Positions 8,850 to 18,139 of a stretch of DNA of 64,000 bases are shown one piece after another (the first letter of the stretch is position 1; each line of letters starts with the position of its first letter). The position numbers were made by a program, and so were the translations under genes. The DNA comes from Vibrio sp. qd031. GTDB lineage: Bacteria > Pseudomonadota > Gammaproteobacteria > Enterobacterales > Vibrionaceae. The stretch is from NCBI RefSeq assembly GCF_002100145.1, contig NZ_JXQD01000024.1, positions 64,094 to 128,093 on the forward strand, in the 5' to 3' direction. The notes below the pieces were generated by a model. The model saw only the letters and a list, made by a program, of their open reading frames with translations. It was not told where the DNA came from and did not search any database.

Positions 8850-9360
8850 CCGTGTCAGCAGCACTCAACGTCTTAACCTCCGTGTGTTGATTACCATACT
8901 TGTTCTCATACCTTGAGAGTTGTTGAGGGTCCTTATCAAGGTATTGTTTAATGGCAAACTCGCCTCAAAGACGAATCATGATGGGGCGAGCGTAGATACC
9001 GCTATCTTTGGTGGCTTATTCCTGATCTCGACCACAACTGCTAATGCGCTCTGGGTGATGAGGGGAACGCGTTGATCGTATCACCAAATGAAGAGGTGGC
9101 CGTTGCGATCACTTCGCACTTCATACGCGCCCAAAACACAGAATTGCGGCGTTCATTGAGCACCTATTACCTGTGCTCGCATCTGAGTGCTAACTCTTTG
9201 GTAAGCCTAAATTCAACATCAACAGCCAAAGAGCAAGATGTCCACTCAGTTAGCTTTGCCTCTCTGAGGTGGAAAGCTTCTACCCCTATTCTATTCGGCC
9301 TATTATCGACAGGCATCTGCCGCTCATTTTTATGCGTATAATGACTAATAGTCACACAAC
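8850..9360 (-). pseudogene. Decayed coding debris upstream of the ppiB paralogue
   Basis: A long gap without a convincing gene. On the minus strand one frame near 8850-9010 reads RPIMIRL, a TGA, then GEFAIKQYLDKDPQQLSRYE and KYGNQHTEVKTLSAADTV before a stop; it looks like a real C-terminus with in-frame stops further upstream. Another stretch (about 9047-9166) contains MKCEVIATATSSFGDTINAF. A 62-codon frame (9167-9355) has no recognisable motif. On the plus strand a short piece near 9098-9193 resembles the end of a LysR protein, but this is weak. No family is assigned. Confidence 0.35.
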
Positions 9361-9382
9361 TGCTAATAACATACTGGTTTAA

Positions 9383-10072
9383 ATGTTCTGGATAATTATA
9401 TTACTCATCATCGCGACATGTGTCTTCCTACCAGGCCTATGGGTCAAGCATGTGATGGAAAAATACAGTCAACCAGCCGATCGCTACCGTAAGCAAGGAA
9501 GCGGTGGCGAGCTTGCTCGCCACCTGTTGGACAGCGCCGGCCTAGATCATGTCGAAGTAGAAGAGACCACTGCTGGTGATCACTATGATCCAGGCGCCAA
9601 GGCTGTGCGTCTTTCGCCAGAGAACTACTCAGGATACTCATTAACCGCGGTGACTGTGGCCGCCCATGAAGTGGGTCATGCCATTCAGGATTCACGTGGA
9701 GAGGCCTTGTTCTTGGCGCGGCAAAAGCTCGTAAAGACCGCCATGGTCGGCGAGCGTATTGCCGGAATAATGCTAGTGGCTGCTCCGCTTGTCCTGATAC
9801 TAACCCGCCTGCCGCAAGCAGGAGCGATAACGATAGGCATTGGCGTTGTTTCAATGGCACTAAGTACCATGGTGCATTTGTTGACTCTTCCTGTTGAGTT
9901 TGACGCCAGTTTTGGCAAGGCCCTGCCAACCCTGCAGAAAGGCAACTACCTGCACGAAGGCGATCTAGAGTATGCGGAGAAAATTCTCAAGGCGGCGGCG
10001 CTGACCTATGTCGCTGCCTCACTAACCAGCTTGTTAAATTTGGGACGATGGATAGCGGTGCTTCGGCGGTAA
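9383..10072 (+). CDS. YugP-type membrane zinc metallopeptidase
   Basis: A membrane-embedded protein of the neutral zinc metallopeptidase (YugP/DUF2268-like) family. The zinc site is HEVGHAIQ, with His95, Glu96 and His99 in the HExxH motif. A membrane helix occupies residues 2-21, and further helices lie after the motif (about 120-170 and near the C-terminus). At 229 residues it matches family length. The start ATG 9383 gives a hydrophobic N-terminus MFWIIILLIIATCVF. Substrates are not established for this family. It stands alone, with about 500 bases of gap before the stress-protein gene. Confidence 0.85.
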   Translation: MFWIIILLIIATCVFLPGLWVKHVMEKYSQPADRYRKQGSGGELARHLLDSAGLDHVEVEETTAGDHYDPGAKAVRLSPENYSGYSLTAVTVAAHEVGHAIQDSRGEALFLARQKLVKTAMVGERIAGIMLVAAPLVLILTRLPQAGAITIGIGVVSMALSTMVHLLTLPVEFDASFGKALPTLQKGNYLHEGDLEYAEKILKAAALTYVAASLTSLLNLGRWIAVLRR

Positions 10073-10591
10073 TGGCTGCTTGATGCCAGAAACTTAGCGA
10101 GTGCTATATTAATGAGCAGGCGCAGTGCTACTCGTAATCTGAGTTAATCGTTAGATACCTCATATTTTCCGTTAACTACTAACTTACAAAAGTCTCTAGC
10201 AAGCAACACCTGAGTAGACGACACATGTTGCCAAGTGTCGTCCCTCTAGGCACCCTGCGTGCACCTTTCACTGCACTAGTCTTAAATTTTTGCGAAGGCG
10301 CCATTTGGCATCCCGCAACTGATTAAGCAGTGCGAGTCGGCTCATTCCAAGAGTTCCGAATTGCTTCATTTACTCATTTTTATCATATTGTAGAACATTT
10401 GTACTAGCCTAATGTCTTAGCCTATAACGAGTTACAATTGTACTCACAGCAGACCCTGTCTAATGTTATCGCCATAATCAGCCTGTTGCGAATATCACCT
10501 TCCATACAACGTGAACAAATCTACAAGATTTCTCTCTTCTAAGTGGCGATTTACTCAGTTGAGAGCGACAATTATGTAAAGGAAGGTGATT
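10073..10591. other. Intergenic region before the universal stress protein gene
   Basis: About 520 bases with no supported gene. An 8-bp hairpin (GACGACAC at 10217-10224 pairing with GTGTCGTC at 10235-10242) lacks a T tract, so it is at best a weak terminator for the peptidase gene. The AT-rich part near 10380-10460 is the likeliest promoter area for the downstream gene. Nothing else was recognised. Confidence 0.35.
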
Positions 10592-11527
10592 ATGCAAAAA
10601 TTTAAAAATATTCTTTATGTCGATCACGGGTTGGATCAAGACCGCGACTCACTATTGCGTGTTTTAGAAATTGCCGAGCGCAACAATGCAAGATTAAAAG
10701 GCTTGATTGTTTGCCCCGCATTACCACCAGATATGGTGGAGTATCAAGAGGCTTACCATCAATCATTGATCAACACTTTGCAATCGGGGGTGAAGAATCT
10801 TCAGTCAATGCGCCATTCCGATGCATCCACACTGCCTATTTCTATCGAAATCACAAGTGGTGGTAACCCTGCAATTAATATTATTCACGCGATAGCTGAA
10901 CATGGTCATGATCTTTTAGTCAAAGATGCCGAACCTCTTGACACCGGAAATAAAGGCTTTAAAGCATTAGATATGAAGCTATTACGTAAATGCCCTTGCC
11001 CAATTTGGCTAAATAAGCATACACATCAATTAAAACATAACGGCCGTGTTGCGGTCGCGATCGATCCCATGGTGACAGAGCCAGAACAAATTGAATTAGC
11101 CATTCGACTATTACAGTTAGGCCATTCAATTGCAGACAATTACGACAGTCATCTACACATTGTTTCTTGTTGGGACTTTGAAATGGAAAATTACCTGCGT
11201 CATCATGTCTGGATAAACATTGAAGATGACTTACTTGATAAACAAATCGAAGCAACGCGGATCAAGCATCGAGCGACTCTCGACTCTTTGATACATCAGT
11301 CAGGCATTGGGGGGGAAATGGTAATTCATCATTTGCACGGTTCTGCAGATAAGAAAATCCCCGCATTGGTGAACGATGAACAGGTCGATGTACTCGTAAT
11401 GGGTACCGTCGCGCGCTCTGGAATTAAAGGCTTAATCATCGGCAATACCGCAGAAAACATATTTCAAGCCATCCCTTGCTCTCTTGTTGCACTTAAACCC
11501 CAAGGCTTTATTTCACCAATAACATGA
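10592..11527 (+). CDS. Tandem universal stress protein (UspE-like)
   Basis: Two consecutive Usp domains of about 150 residues each (311 in total), as in E. coli UspE, a cytoplasmic stress protein linked to motility, adhesion and stress survival. The first half contains DMKLLRKCPCPIWL and the second the Usp signature VLVMGTVARSGIKGLIIGNT followed by PCSLVALKP. Start ATG 10592 lies 7 bases after AAGGAAGG; the GTG two codons upstream falls inside that ribosome site. Many vibrios carry several Usp genes, so orthology to uspE is not claimed. It is monocistronic. Confidence 0.88.
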   Translation: MQKFKNILYVDHGLDQDRDSLLRVLEIAERNNARLKGLIVCPALPPDMVEYQEAYHQSLINTLQSGVKNLQSMRHSDASTLPISIEITSGGNPAINIIHAIAEHGHDLLVKDAEPLDTGNKGFKALDMKLLRKCPCPIWLNKHTHQLKHNGRVAVAIDPMVTEPEQIELAIRLLQLGHSIADNYDSHLHIVSCWDFEMENYLRHHVWINIEDDLLDKQIEATRIKHRATLDSLIHQSGIGGEMVIHHLHGSADKKIPALVNDEQVDVLVMGTVARSGIKGLIIGNTAENIFQAIPCSLVALKPQGFISPIT

Positions 11528-11551
11528 ATTATTTGAGTGTCAGATACAACA

Positions 11552-11571
11552 AAGCCCGCTAAGGCGGGCTT
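11552..11571 (+). terminator. GC-rich hairpin after the Usp gene
   Basis: An 8-bp stem (11552-11559 with 11564-11571) and a 4-nt loop, 25 bases after the stop. The following bases are not T-rich on the plus strand, so termination here is likely but may be partial. Confidence 0.5.
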
Positions 11572-11752
11572 AGGATTGTCCACTAACATCTATATTTGGT
11601 GTGAGTGGATCTGTGTTTGATAGTCTATTTTAGTGTTTTTATTTGGCAAAGATTATCTTCTAAATGCCCAACGTACAGAACTTAAAACAAGGCTTTGTCC
11701 CAAACCCTGCTAGAAATTGATCAAACACCAGTGCCGCATTACCGTGAGGTTT

Positions 11753-12373
11753 TTATCCTTTGTACGATGCAATGTATTTATCGCCTTGCTTAACTATTGC
11801 TCCGCAGCAATAACAATCACTATTGTGATCAACCACTAAGCCACACGCTTGCATAAACGCATAAATAATGGTGCTTCCGACAAACTTAAAGCCTCGATTT
11901 TTTAGATCCTTAGACAGCGCATCCGACTGCTTCGTGGTCGCCGGTGGATACTCACCGGGCTTGAGCTCATTGATGATTGGCTCATTCCCCACAAAAGCCC
12001 ACACATATTGACTGAATGAGCCAAACTCTTGTTGAATGGCGATAAAAGCCTGTGCGTTGGTGACCGTTGAAGCCACCTTTAGCCGATGTCGAATAATACC
12101 CTCGTCTAACAACACTGCATCAACCTTATCTTGATCAAAGTTGGCCACTTTGTGCACATCAAAATCGGCGAACGCATTCCTATAGCCTTGTCTGCGCTTA
12201 AGTATGGTGTACCAGTTCAATCCTGCTTGCGCACCTTCTAAAGTGAGAAACTCGAAAAACACCTTATCGTCATAGACGGGTACCCCCCACTCGTTGTCGT
12301 GGTAGGCAACGTAATCCGGTTTGGATGCGTCAACCCACTTACAACGACCAATTGCTTTACTATCCACACTCAT
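11753..12373 (-). CDS. tag: DNA-3-methyladenine glycosylase I (Tag)
   Basis: Removes 3-methyladenine from alkylated DNA in base-excision repair. The N-terminus CKWVDASKPDYVAYHDNEWG and the EGAQAGLNWYTIL, GIIRHRLKV and RGFKFVGSTIIYAFMQACGL blocks match Tag. Conserved Cys and His near both ends (the N-terminal Cys and DHNSDCYCC) form the structural zinc site. Start ATG 12373 overlaps the pump gene's stop as TGATG, which suggests translational coupling to vexK; a TTG one codon upstream is less likely. The 206-residue length is slightly above E. coli's 187. A repair gene at the end of an efflux operon is unexpected. Confidence 0.93.
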   Translation of the reverse strand: MSVDSKAIGRCKWVDASKPDYVAYHDNEWGVPVYDDKVFFEFLTLEGAQAGLNWYTILKRRQGYRNAFADFDVHKVANFDQDKVDAVLLDEGIIRHRLKVASTVTNAQAFIAIQQEFGSFSQYVWAFVGNEPIINELKPGEYPPATTKQSDALSKDLKNRGFKFVGSTIIYAFMQACGLVVDHNSDCYCCGAIVKQGDKYIASYKG

Positions 12374-15300
12374 CAATGGGTACTCGGCGTCGGTATTTTG
12401 TAGAACATTTTGTACAGTACTGGCACTACAATGAGGGTAAGTACAGTAGCAAAGCCCAATCCAAACATAATGGTTACCGCCATCGGTTTAAAGAAGATAT
12501 CCGGTAACAGCGGGATCATACCAAGAATGGTCGTAATTGCTGCCATACACACTGGACGAACACGGCTTAATGCAGCGTCAACGACCGCTTTGTATGGGTC
12601 TTTACCAGTACTCATCTCTAGCTGGATCTGATCAATCAGTACAATACCATTTTTGAGCAGCATACCGCTTAAGCTTAAGAAACCCAGCAACGCCATAAAG
12701 CCAAATGGAGTATTGAGCAGTAAAAGCCCGCTGGTTACACCAATTAACGCGAGTGGCACGGTCAACCAAACAATCAATGGTAGCTTCACTGAATTGAACA
12801 AGAACACGGTGATCAAAAACATGAACAGATAACCCATTGGCATCGAGCTAAATAGCGACGCTTGTGCATCACGGGACGACTCATACTCTCCCCCCCATTC
12901 TAAAGTGTATCCCGTTGGGAATTCTATGGCTTCAATGTTGCTTTGAATGCGCTTTTGCAGCTCTGCCGCCGTATCTTCACTCAATAAATCTGGGTCAGCA
13001 AAAACCGTTAGCATACGTTTTCTGTTTTTGCGCACAATGATTGGGTCTTCCCAAATAACGTTGTATCCGAGGGTAACTTGTTGCAAAGGAATATACTCAT
13101 TCAGTGCTGGGCTCCAAATTTTAGCGCGCTCAATACTTTGGATATCGACACGCTCTTCTTCGGTTAACCTTGTCACAATCGGCATTAACGTTGTGCCATC
13201 GCGGTAAATACCTATGGTTTTACCAGAGAATGACATCGCGAGTAAGTCGTCAACATCGGATTTGGTGATACCATATCGGCGTGCTTGACTCTCATTGAAC
13301 ACAGGCTCAATGACTTTGGTTCTTTCACGCCAGTCGTGTCGTACTGCCGTCGCACCCGGATCGCTTTTGATCACGTCCATTACTTCTGCGGCTAAGGTTC
13401 TCATCACTTCAGGATCTGAGCCAACAATACGTGCTTCCACTTTAGCGCCGCCACCTGGGCCTAACTCGATCTGTTTGAGCTTAAAGTTAACTTCTGGATG
13501 ATCGGCTTTTAGGTGCTCGGTTAAATCTGCCATTAAGTCATGCATAATCGCGTAATCCGTCACACGAGTAGTGATCTCACCATAAGACGCATAGCTTTTT
13601 TCTGGGGTGTAGGTAAGCATGAAACGCTCAAGACCTTTACCCGTAGAACTGGTTATATGCTCTACGCCATCTTGTTCGTTCAGCCATCCTTCAATGGTTT
13701 TCAGTTTGGCATTTGTTGCTCGAATATCGGTACCTTCTGGCATCCAAACATCGACCATAAACATTGGCGTAGTCGACGCAGGGAAGAAAGCTTGTTTAAT
13801 AAAGCCAAATCCATACACGCTGGCACCCAATGCCACCACCAATACAATAATGGTCCCCCAAGCGCGATTCATACAAAATGTCAGGAATTTCGTGTACACA
13901 ACAAATACAAAACCGTCGTAGGTTTCGCCACCTTCTCCTTCCTTAGGTGGCTTTTGGCCCTTAAAGAAGATGTCTGCTAAAAATGGGGTAATCGATATTG
14001 CGGTAAACCAGCTCAGCATCAGTGAAATGAGTAGTACGCTAAATAGGGTCGCACAGTATTCACCGGTGGAGTCTTCCGACAAGCCTATTGGGGCAAACGC
14101 GGTAATGGCAATAACGGTCGCACCCAGTAAAGGCCACTTGGTTTGGTTTACGATTTCTGTTGCGGCTTGCAGCCTCGATTTCCCCTTTTTGGTCCCTATT
14201 ATTATCCCTTCGACCACCACTATGGCATTGTCTACCAGCATCCCCAGCGCAATAACCAGAGCACCCAATGAAATCCGCTGTAGATCGATGGCAAAGTAGG
14301 ACATGAATATAAAGGTACCCAAGACCGTCAGCAATAGGATAAGTCCGATAAGTAAACCGGCGCGCACCCCCATAAAAAACAACAGCACAATAATAACGAT
14401 GGCTACCGCTTGTCCTAAGCTGACAACGAAACCACGCACCGATTTATCCACTTCTTTAGGTTGTGAATAAATTTCCGAAATATCTAAGCCAACAGGCTGC
14501 TGATATTTCAGCTCTGCAAGGCGTCGTTCAACGCGCTTGCCCACTTCAACCACATTGACCCCAGGAGCAAAGGAAATGCCCATGTTAAGCGCCAGTTTGC
14601 CGTTAAAGTTCAATATGTTGGTTGGGACTTCAATGTAACCTTGCTTAACGTCTGCCACGTCACGCAGATAGATGAGACCTTGCGCACCACCATCCGTTAG
14701 GATCAAATTACCTAATTGTTCAACCTCGGTAAATTCACCGGTTGGGTGTATTCTTAGATATTCGGTACCAACGCGAATTGCACCCGCATCCGACACTAAG
14801 TTTTGCGTCGAAAGTAGATTGTAGATAGTGTCCGGAGATAAACCTAAACTGGTCATGCGCGCGACAGAGAGTTCAATAAACACCTGCTCTTGCTGTACGC
14901 CCGATACTGAAACTTTACTCACACCGGTAACCAGCTCTAGATCCCGTCGTAAATAATCAACATAATCGAGCAGCTCTTTGTATGAGTAACCGTCTCCAGT
15001 AACGGCCATCAGAACACCATATACATCACCAAAATCATCAATGACCGAAGGTTCGCCAACACCTGGAGGTAGCTGAACTTTAAGATCGTTCACTTTTCGA
15101 CGCAGCTCATCCCAAATTTGTGGTAGATCATCTGGGCCATAGTTGTTTTTCATGGTCACTGTGATTTGCGAAAGCCCACGGGTAGAGATTGAGTTCACCT
15201 CATCGACATACGCCAATTGTTGGATCTCTTTCTCTATTGGATATGTCACTTCTTCTTCAACTTGAACCGGTGTCGCACCTGGGTATTGAGTGACTATCAT

Positions 15301-15480
15301 TGCATCTTTGATGGTAAACGCAGGATCTTCCAAACGCCCCAAGTCAAAGAATGCCATTGTACCGCCCACCAAGAAGATCAGAGTGAGCATCCAACTGATG
15401 ACGCGATTATTGATGAAATAAGCCGCGACGCCGCGGGTGTTACTATCGTTATGTTCGTTGTTGGTCATCTGATCACTCAT
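12373..15480 (-). CDS. vexK: RND multidrug efflux permease (VexK-like)
   Basis: The inner-membrane proton-driven pump of a tripartite efflux system. It is 1035 residues with the duplicated RND layout: TM1 at about 30-48, large periplasmic loops after TM1 and TM7, and helix clusters near 340-540 and 860-1030. TM4 carries ALGMLVDNAIVVVEG, with one Asp of the proton relay (AcrB has Asp-Asp here). ATG 15480 overlaps the end of vexJ by 8 bases. The order vexI-vexJ-vexK next to pspC matches V. cholerae VexIJK as I remember it, a bile and detergent exporter using TolC. No outer-membrane gene is present here. Confidence 0.88.
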   Translation of the reverse strand: MSDQMTNNEHNDSNTRGVAAYFINNRVISWMLTLIFLVGGTMAFFDLGRLEDPAFTIKDAMIVTQYPGATPVQVEEEVTYPIEKEIQQLAYVDEVNSISTRGLSQITVTMKNNYGPDDLPQIWDELRRKVNDLKVQLPPGVGEPSVIDDFGDVYGVLMAVTGDGYSYKELLDYVDYLRRDLELVTGVSKVSVSGVQQEQVFIELSVARMTSLGLSPDTIYNLLSTQNLVSDAGAIRVGTEYLRIHPTGEFTEVEQLGNLILTDGGAQGLIYLRDVADVKQGYIEVPTNILNFNGKLALNMGISFAPGVNVVEVGKRVERRLAELKYQQPVGLDISEIYSQPKEVDKSVRGFVVSLGQAVAIVIIVLLFFMGVRAGLLIGLILLLTVLGTFIFMSYFAIDLQRISLGALVIALGMLVDNAIVVVEGIIIGTKKGKSRLQAATEIVNQTKWPLLGATVIAITAFAPIGLSEDSTGEYCATLFSVLLISLMLSWFTAISITPFLADIFFKGQKPPKEGEGGETYDGFVFVVYTKFLTFCMNRAWGTIIVLVVALGASVYGFGFIKQAFFPASTTPMFMVDVWMPEGTDIRATNAKLKTIEGWLNEQDGVEHITSSTGKGLERFMLTYTPEKSYASYGEITTRVTDYAIMHDLMADLTEHLKADHPEVNFKLKQIELGPGGGAKVEARIVGSDPEVMRTLAAEVMDVIKSDPGATAVRHDWRERTKVIEPVFNESQARRYGITKSDVDDLLAMSFSGKTIGIYRDGTTLMPIVTRLTEEERVDIQSIERAKIWSPALNEYIPLQQVTLGYNVIWEDPIIVRKNRKRMLTVFADPDLLSEDTAAELQKRIQSNIEAIEFPTGYTLEWGGEYESSRDAQASLFSSMPMGYLFMFLITVFLFNSVKLPLIVWLTVPLALIGVTSGLLLLNTPFGFMALLGFLSLSGMLLKNGIVLIDQIQLEMSTGKDPYKAVVDAALSRVRPVCMAAITTILGMIPLLPDIFFKPMAVTIMFGLGFATVLTLIVVPVLYKMFYKIPTPSTH

Positions 15481-16585
15481 CACTTACCACCTCGTCTTCA
15501 ATATGCAAAGTGGTAGTAGCCTCAAACGGGTTAACTGTCATGCCATCACGCAACTGTGCGTTACCTGCAATGACTACCGTATCGCTCGCGTTAATGCCGT
15601 CGGTTATTTGTATTTCGCTCAAGTGCAAGTCACCTAAGGTAACTTGCCGTTTAGTTACGGTATTGTCTTCGTTCAATACCCAAACGTGACTGCCACCTAC
15701 AGTCAACGGTTGACCATCTGGGTTAACCACTGCTTCAACGGGAAGCAATACAATGCCATCCATACTGAAGTCACTCGCCGACGCGTTATTCGTCACATCT
15801 AGCGCCATACCATCCAGAATGATGTCATCTTCGGGCATTGGCATGGTGAGTGTCACCGTATAGGTTCCAGAGGCTGGGTCTGGTTCTCGGGTATACTCTT
15901 TTAAGAAAGCGTCATATAGGTTTCCATTACTTGTACGTACTTGAACATTGACCTGGGAATCTGGATTCAAGTTGGAAATCACTAATTGATCGGGTATTTG
16001 AACCAACACCTCAACTTGATCTACTTTATGCAAGTTAAACAGAAACTCACCCGGTGCAACCGTCTGGAAATTGTCAACATCCAAACGAGATATGATTCCA
16101 TCAAACGGTGCGACCAGTTTTGTAAATGAGAGCCTTAACTTAGCAAGGTCCAAATCCGCTTTTGCAATTGCTCGCTTTGCTCTGATCTCATCAAATTGTG
16201 ATTGAGCAAGAAGCTCTTTTTCGACCAACGGTTTTGAACGCGTAAATTGGCTATCAATCACTTCATAAGACGCTTGGGCGTTCTCAACTTCAATCACATA
16301 ATCTCTTTCATCAAGCTTGGCAAGCAAATCGCCTTTCTTAACGGTTTGGCCGTCTTTCGCGTTTAGCTCCATTATCTCGCCGTTAATTCGAAAACTCATC
16401 GCGGTCAAATCAGCGGCAAGTGCGATGGCAGGAAAATAATTAGATGTGGTGTTTTCATCCGCATTTATTTGCAAGACGGCTACGTTAGGGGTATCAACCT
16501 CGCCTTCGATACCCGGTTTGCTGCATCCGCTTAACATGACTGCAGTTGCAACCAACAGACTCAGGGTAGTTTTTTTAGTGTTCAT
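15473..16585 (-). CDS. vexJ: Periplasmic adaptor lipoprotein of RND pump (VexJ-like)
   Basis: A membrane-fusion protein linking the RND pump to an outer-membrane channel. The signal sequence ends in AVMLSGC, a lipobox that would anchor it to the inner membrane. It then shows a biotinyl/lipoyl-like half (MSFRINGEIMELNAKDGQTV), a helical hairpin at about residues 100-160, the second lipoyl half (VAPFDGIISRLDV) and beta-barrel domains. At 370 residues it is a normal adaptor length. The start shares one base with the vexI stop (TAATG). It is the second of two adaptors in this operon. Confidence 0.87.
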   Translation of the reverse strand: MNTKKTTLSLLVATAVMLSGCSKPGIEGEVDTPNVAVLQINADENTTSNYFPAIALAADLTAMSFRINGEIMELNAKDGQTVKKGDLLAKLDERDYVIEVENAQASYEVIDSQFTRSKPLVEKELLAQSQFDEIRAKRAIAKADLDLAKLRLSFTKLVAPFDGIISRLDVDNFQTVAPGEFLFNLHKVDQVEVLVQIPDQLVISNLNPDSQVNVQVRTSNGNLYDAFLKEYTREPDPASGTYTVTLTMPMPEDDIILDGMALDVTNNASASDFSMDGIVLLPVEAVVNPDGQPLTVGGSHVWVLNEDNTVTKRQVTLGDLHLSEIQITDGINASDTVVIAGNAQLRDGMTVNPFEATTTLHIEDEVVSDE

Positions 16586-17622
16586 TATATTCCCTGCTCC
16601 TTAACCCATTCGCGCACTTTCAAATCACTGGAAAGTGAATCGACGCCAGTTACTACGATTTGGTCGCCATCAGCAAGTCCCGACTCCACTTCGCCGCTTT
16701 CCGTTAATGTGACTGCGACTTGCTCAATGGAACCGCTGTCGTTTAGACGCCATACACACTGCTTACCATCGCAATCAAACAGCGCTGTAGCAGGCAAAGA
16801 GTTAGGTGTGCCTTGTGGAATTTCGACTTCAATTTGTCCAGACATGCCTGGGTAAATGCGGCTGCCTTCAGGGCGTTGCATCGCCATGGTCACTTTATAG
16901 CTACCTGTTGACAGGTCTGACTGAGTATCCAGCTCGAGAAACGTGACAGGGTAACTAGAATCCGGCAGGGAATCAAAGCGCACTTGAGCCCGTTTTGGAG
17001 GATTAGCCTGAAAACTGAACAGTAAATAATCGGGGAGTTGGAACTCAATCTTTAGCAATTCTCGCGACTGCACATTGAGTACAGGCTCATTTGCATTGAC
17101 CCACTGGTGATCTTCTGCAAATACGAGTGAAATATTACCGTCAAAGGGAGCGACCATTTGCGTGTATTCGTAATTGGTTACTGACTGATCGTAGCGAGCT
17201 TGAGCCGCTTTATACATGCCAACAGAATCATCGTAACTTTGGGCAGAAATGACATTATCTTTAATAAGTGCTTTGGCACGCTCAAATTGCACCTCAGCAA
17301 GCTGAAACATGGCTAGGCTCTGCGCCTTAATCAGTGAAGCTTCATCACTCATTAGAGTTGCAATGACTTGCCCCTGCTCAACGGCTTCACCAGAGCGCAC
17401 AACAATATCGTCAATGCGTCCGGACACACGAAATGACATAGAGGCTTTATCGCCCGCTTCTACCGTAGCAGGAAATTGACGAGTAAAGCTTTGCTCGCCT
17501 ACGATAACCGTCATCACTTTTACAGGTCTTGAGCTTGGCTCTTCTGGCCAAGGCTCTGCTTTGTTGCAACCAACAAGCACAATGCTGGCAGCAGCCAGCA
17601 ATGTCATACTTCGAATCTGCAT
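16585..17622 (-). CDS. vexI: Periplasmic adaptor lipoprotein of RND pump (VexI-like)
   Basis: The first gene of the efflux operon. The 345-residue protein begins MQIRSMTLLAAASIVLVGCN, a lipoprotein signal with the lipobox Cys at 19. The two lipoyl halves are MSFRVSGRIDDIVVRSGEAV and VAPFDGNISLVFAED, separated by a coiled hairpin (about 95-145). It resembles VexJ in layout but is clearly divergent, so the two adaptors may form a heteromeric hexamer or act under different conditions. The upstream gap to pspC is about 130 bases and probably holds the promoter. No regulator gene (TetR or two-component) adjoins it. Confidence 0.86.
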   Translation of the reverse strand: MQIRSMTLLAAASIVLVGCNKAEPWPEEPSSRPVKVMTVIVGEQSFTRQFPATVEAGDKASMSFRVSGRIDDIVVRSGEAVEQGQVIATLMSDEASLIKAQSLAMFQLAEVQFERAKALIKDNVISAQSYDDSVGMYKAAQARYDQSVTNYEYTQMVAPFDGNISLVFAEDHQWVNANEPVLNVQSRELLKIEFQLPDYLLFSFQANPPKRAQVRFDSLPDSSYPVTFLELDTQSDLSTGSYKVTMAMQRPEGSRIYPGMSGQIEVEIPQGTPNSLPATALFDCDGKQCVWRLNDSGSIEQVAVTLTESGEVESGLADGDQIVVTGVDSLSSDLKVREWVKEQGI

Positions 17623-17752
17623 TTTTTCTCATGTATCCAGATGTTTACACATACTTACAGAATACAACAAAAAAACGCTTTTACTAGGAAAGGAACCCAT
17701 CATAACCGTTTTTTAACCCATATAGTTAGAAACGGTCACTCTGTAGAAAACC

Positions 17753-18139
17753 TTACAGCTGCTTAAACGCTCGATTCACTTTAAAAGACTCTGAAGTCAC
17801 ATGCGCTTCCATCTCTCGAATGCGCTTTTCGACTTGGTAAATATCGTCTTCAACATGATCCAAAACACTATGAGCAGACTCGCCGGCAGACCATGGCTTC
17901 GCCTTCACACTGTGTTTCGCTTTTTGCTGATAAGTGTGTACGTCTCTCACATCTTGCTTATCAAGTAAAAAGGTAAACGCTGCATAGGCAAGAATGACTA
18001 AAAATCCTCCCCCTAGCAGGGTTGCCGACACCACGAGAATACGAACTACCCAATACTCAATTTCGAAGTAGTTGGCAATACCGGCACACACGCCAGTAAG
18101 TTTGCCATTAGCAGGATCGCGATACAGTTGTTTTCTCAT
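17753..18139 (-). CDS. pspC: Phage shock protein C (PspC)
   Basis: An inner-membrane sensor and partner of PspB that relieves PspA inhibition of PspF under envelope stress. The N-terminal PspC domain reads LYRDPANGKLTGVCAGIANY, then a membrane helix (about residues 32-58), then a C-terminal part with a heptad-like segment (DHVEDDIYQVEKRIREMEAH). It is 128 residues, with start ATG 18139 overlapping the pspB stop by 4 bases. pspD and pspE, present in E. coli, do not follow; the next gene is vexI after about 130 bases. Confidence 0.93.
   Translation of the reverse strand: MRKQLYRDPANGKLTGVCAGIANYFEIEYWVVRILVVSATLLGGGFLVILAYAAFTFLLDKQDVRDVHTYQQKAKHSVKAKPWSAGESAHSVLDHVEDDIYQVEKRIREMEAHVTSESFKVNRAFKQL

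Noticed and set aside
9098..9193. Possible LysR-regulator C-terminus on the plus strand
   Set aside because: About 30 codons with only a loose resemblance (KHRIAAFIEHLLPVLA); the opposite strand looks at least as protein-like, so no call was made.
9444..9929. 161-codon minus-strand frame within the YugP-type gene
   Set aside because: Antisense to a gene with an intact HEVGH motif; rich in Arg, Pro and Gln as expected for a shadow frame.
13540..13980. 146-codon plus-strand frame inside the RND pump gene
   Set aside because: Antisense shadow; the pump frame is complete and conserved.
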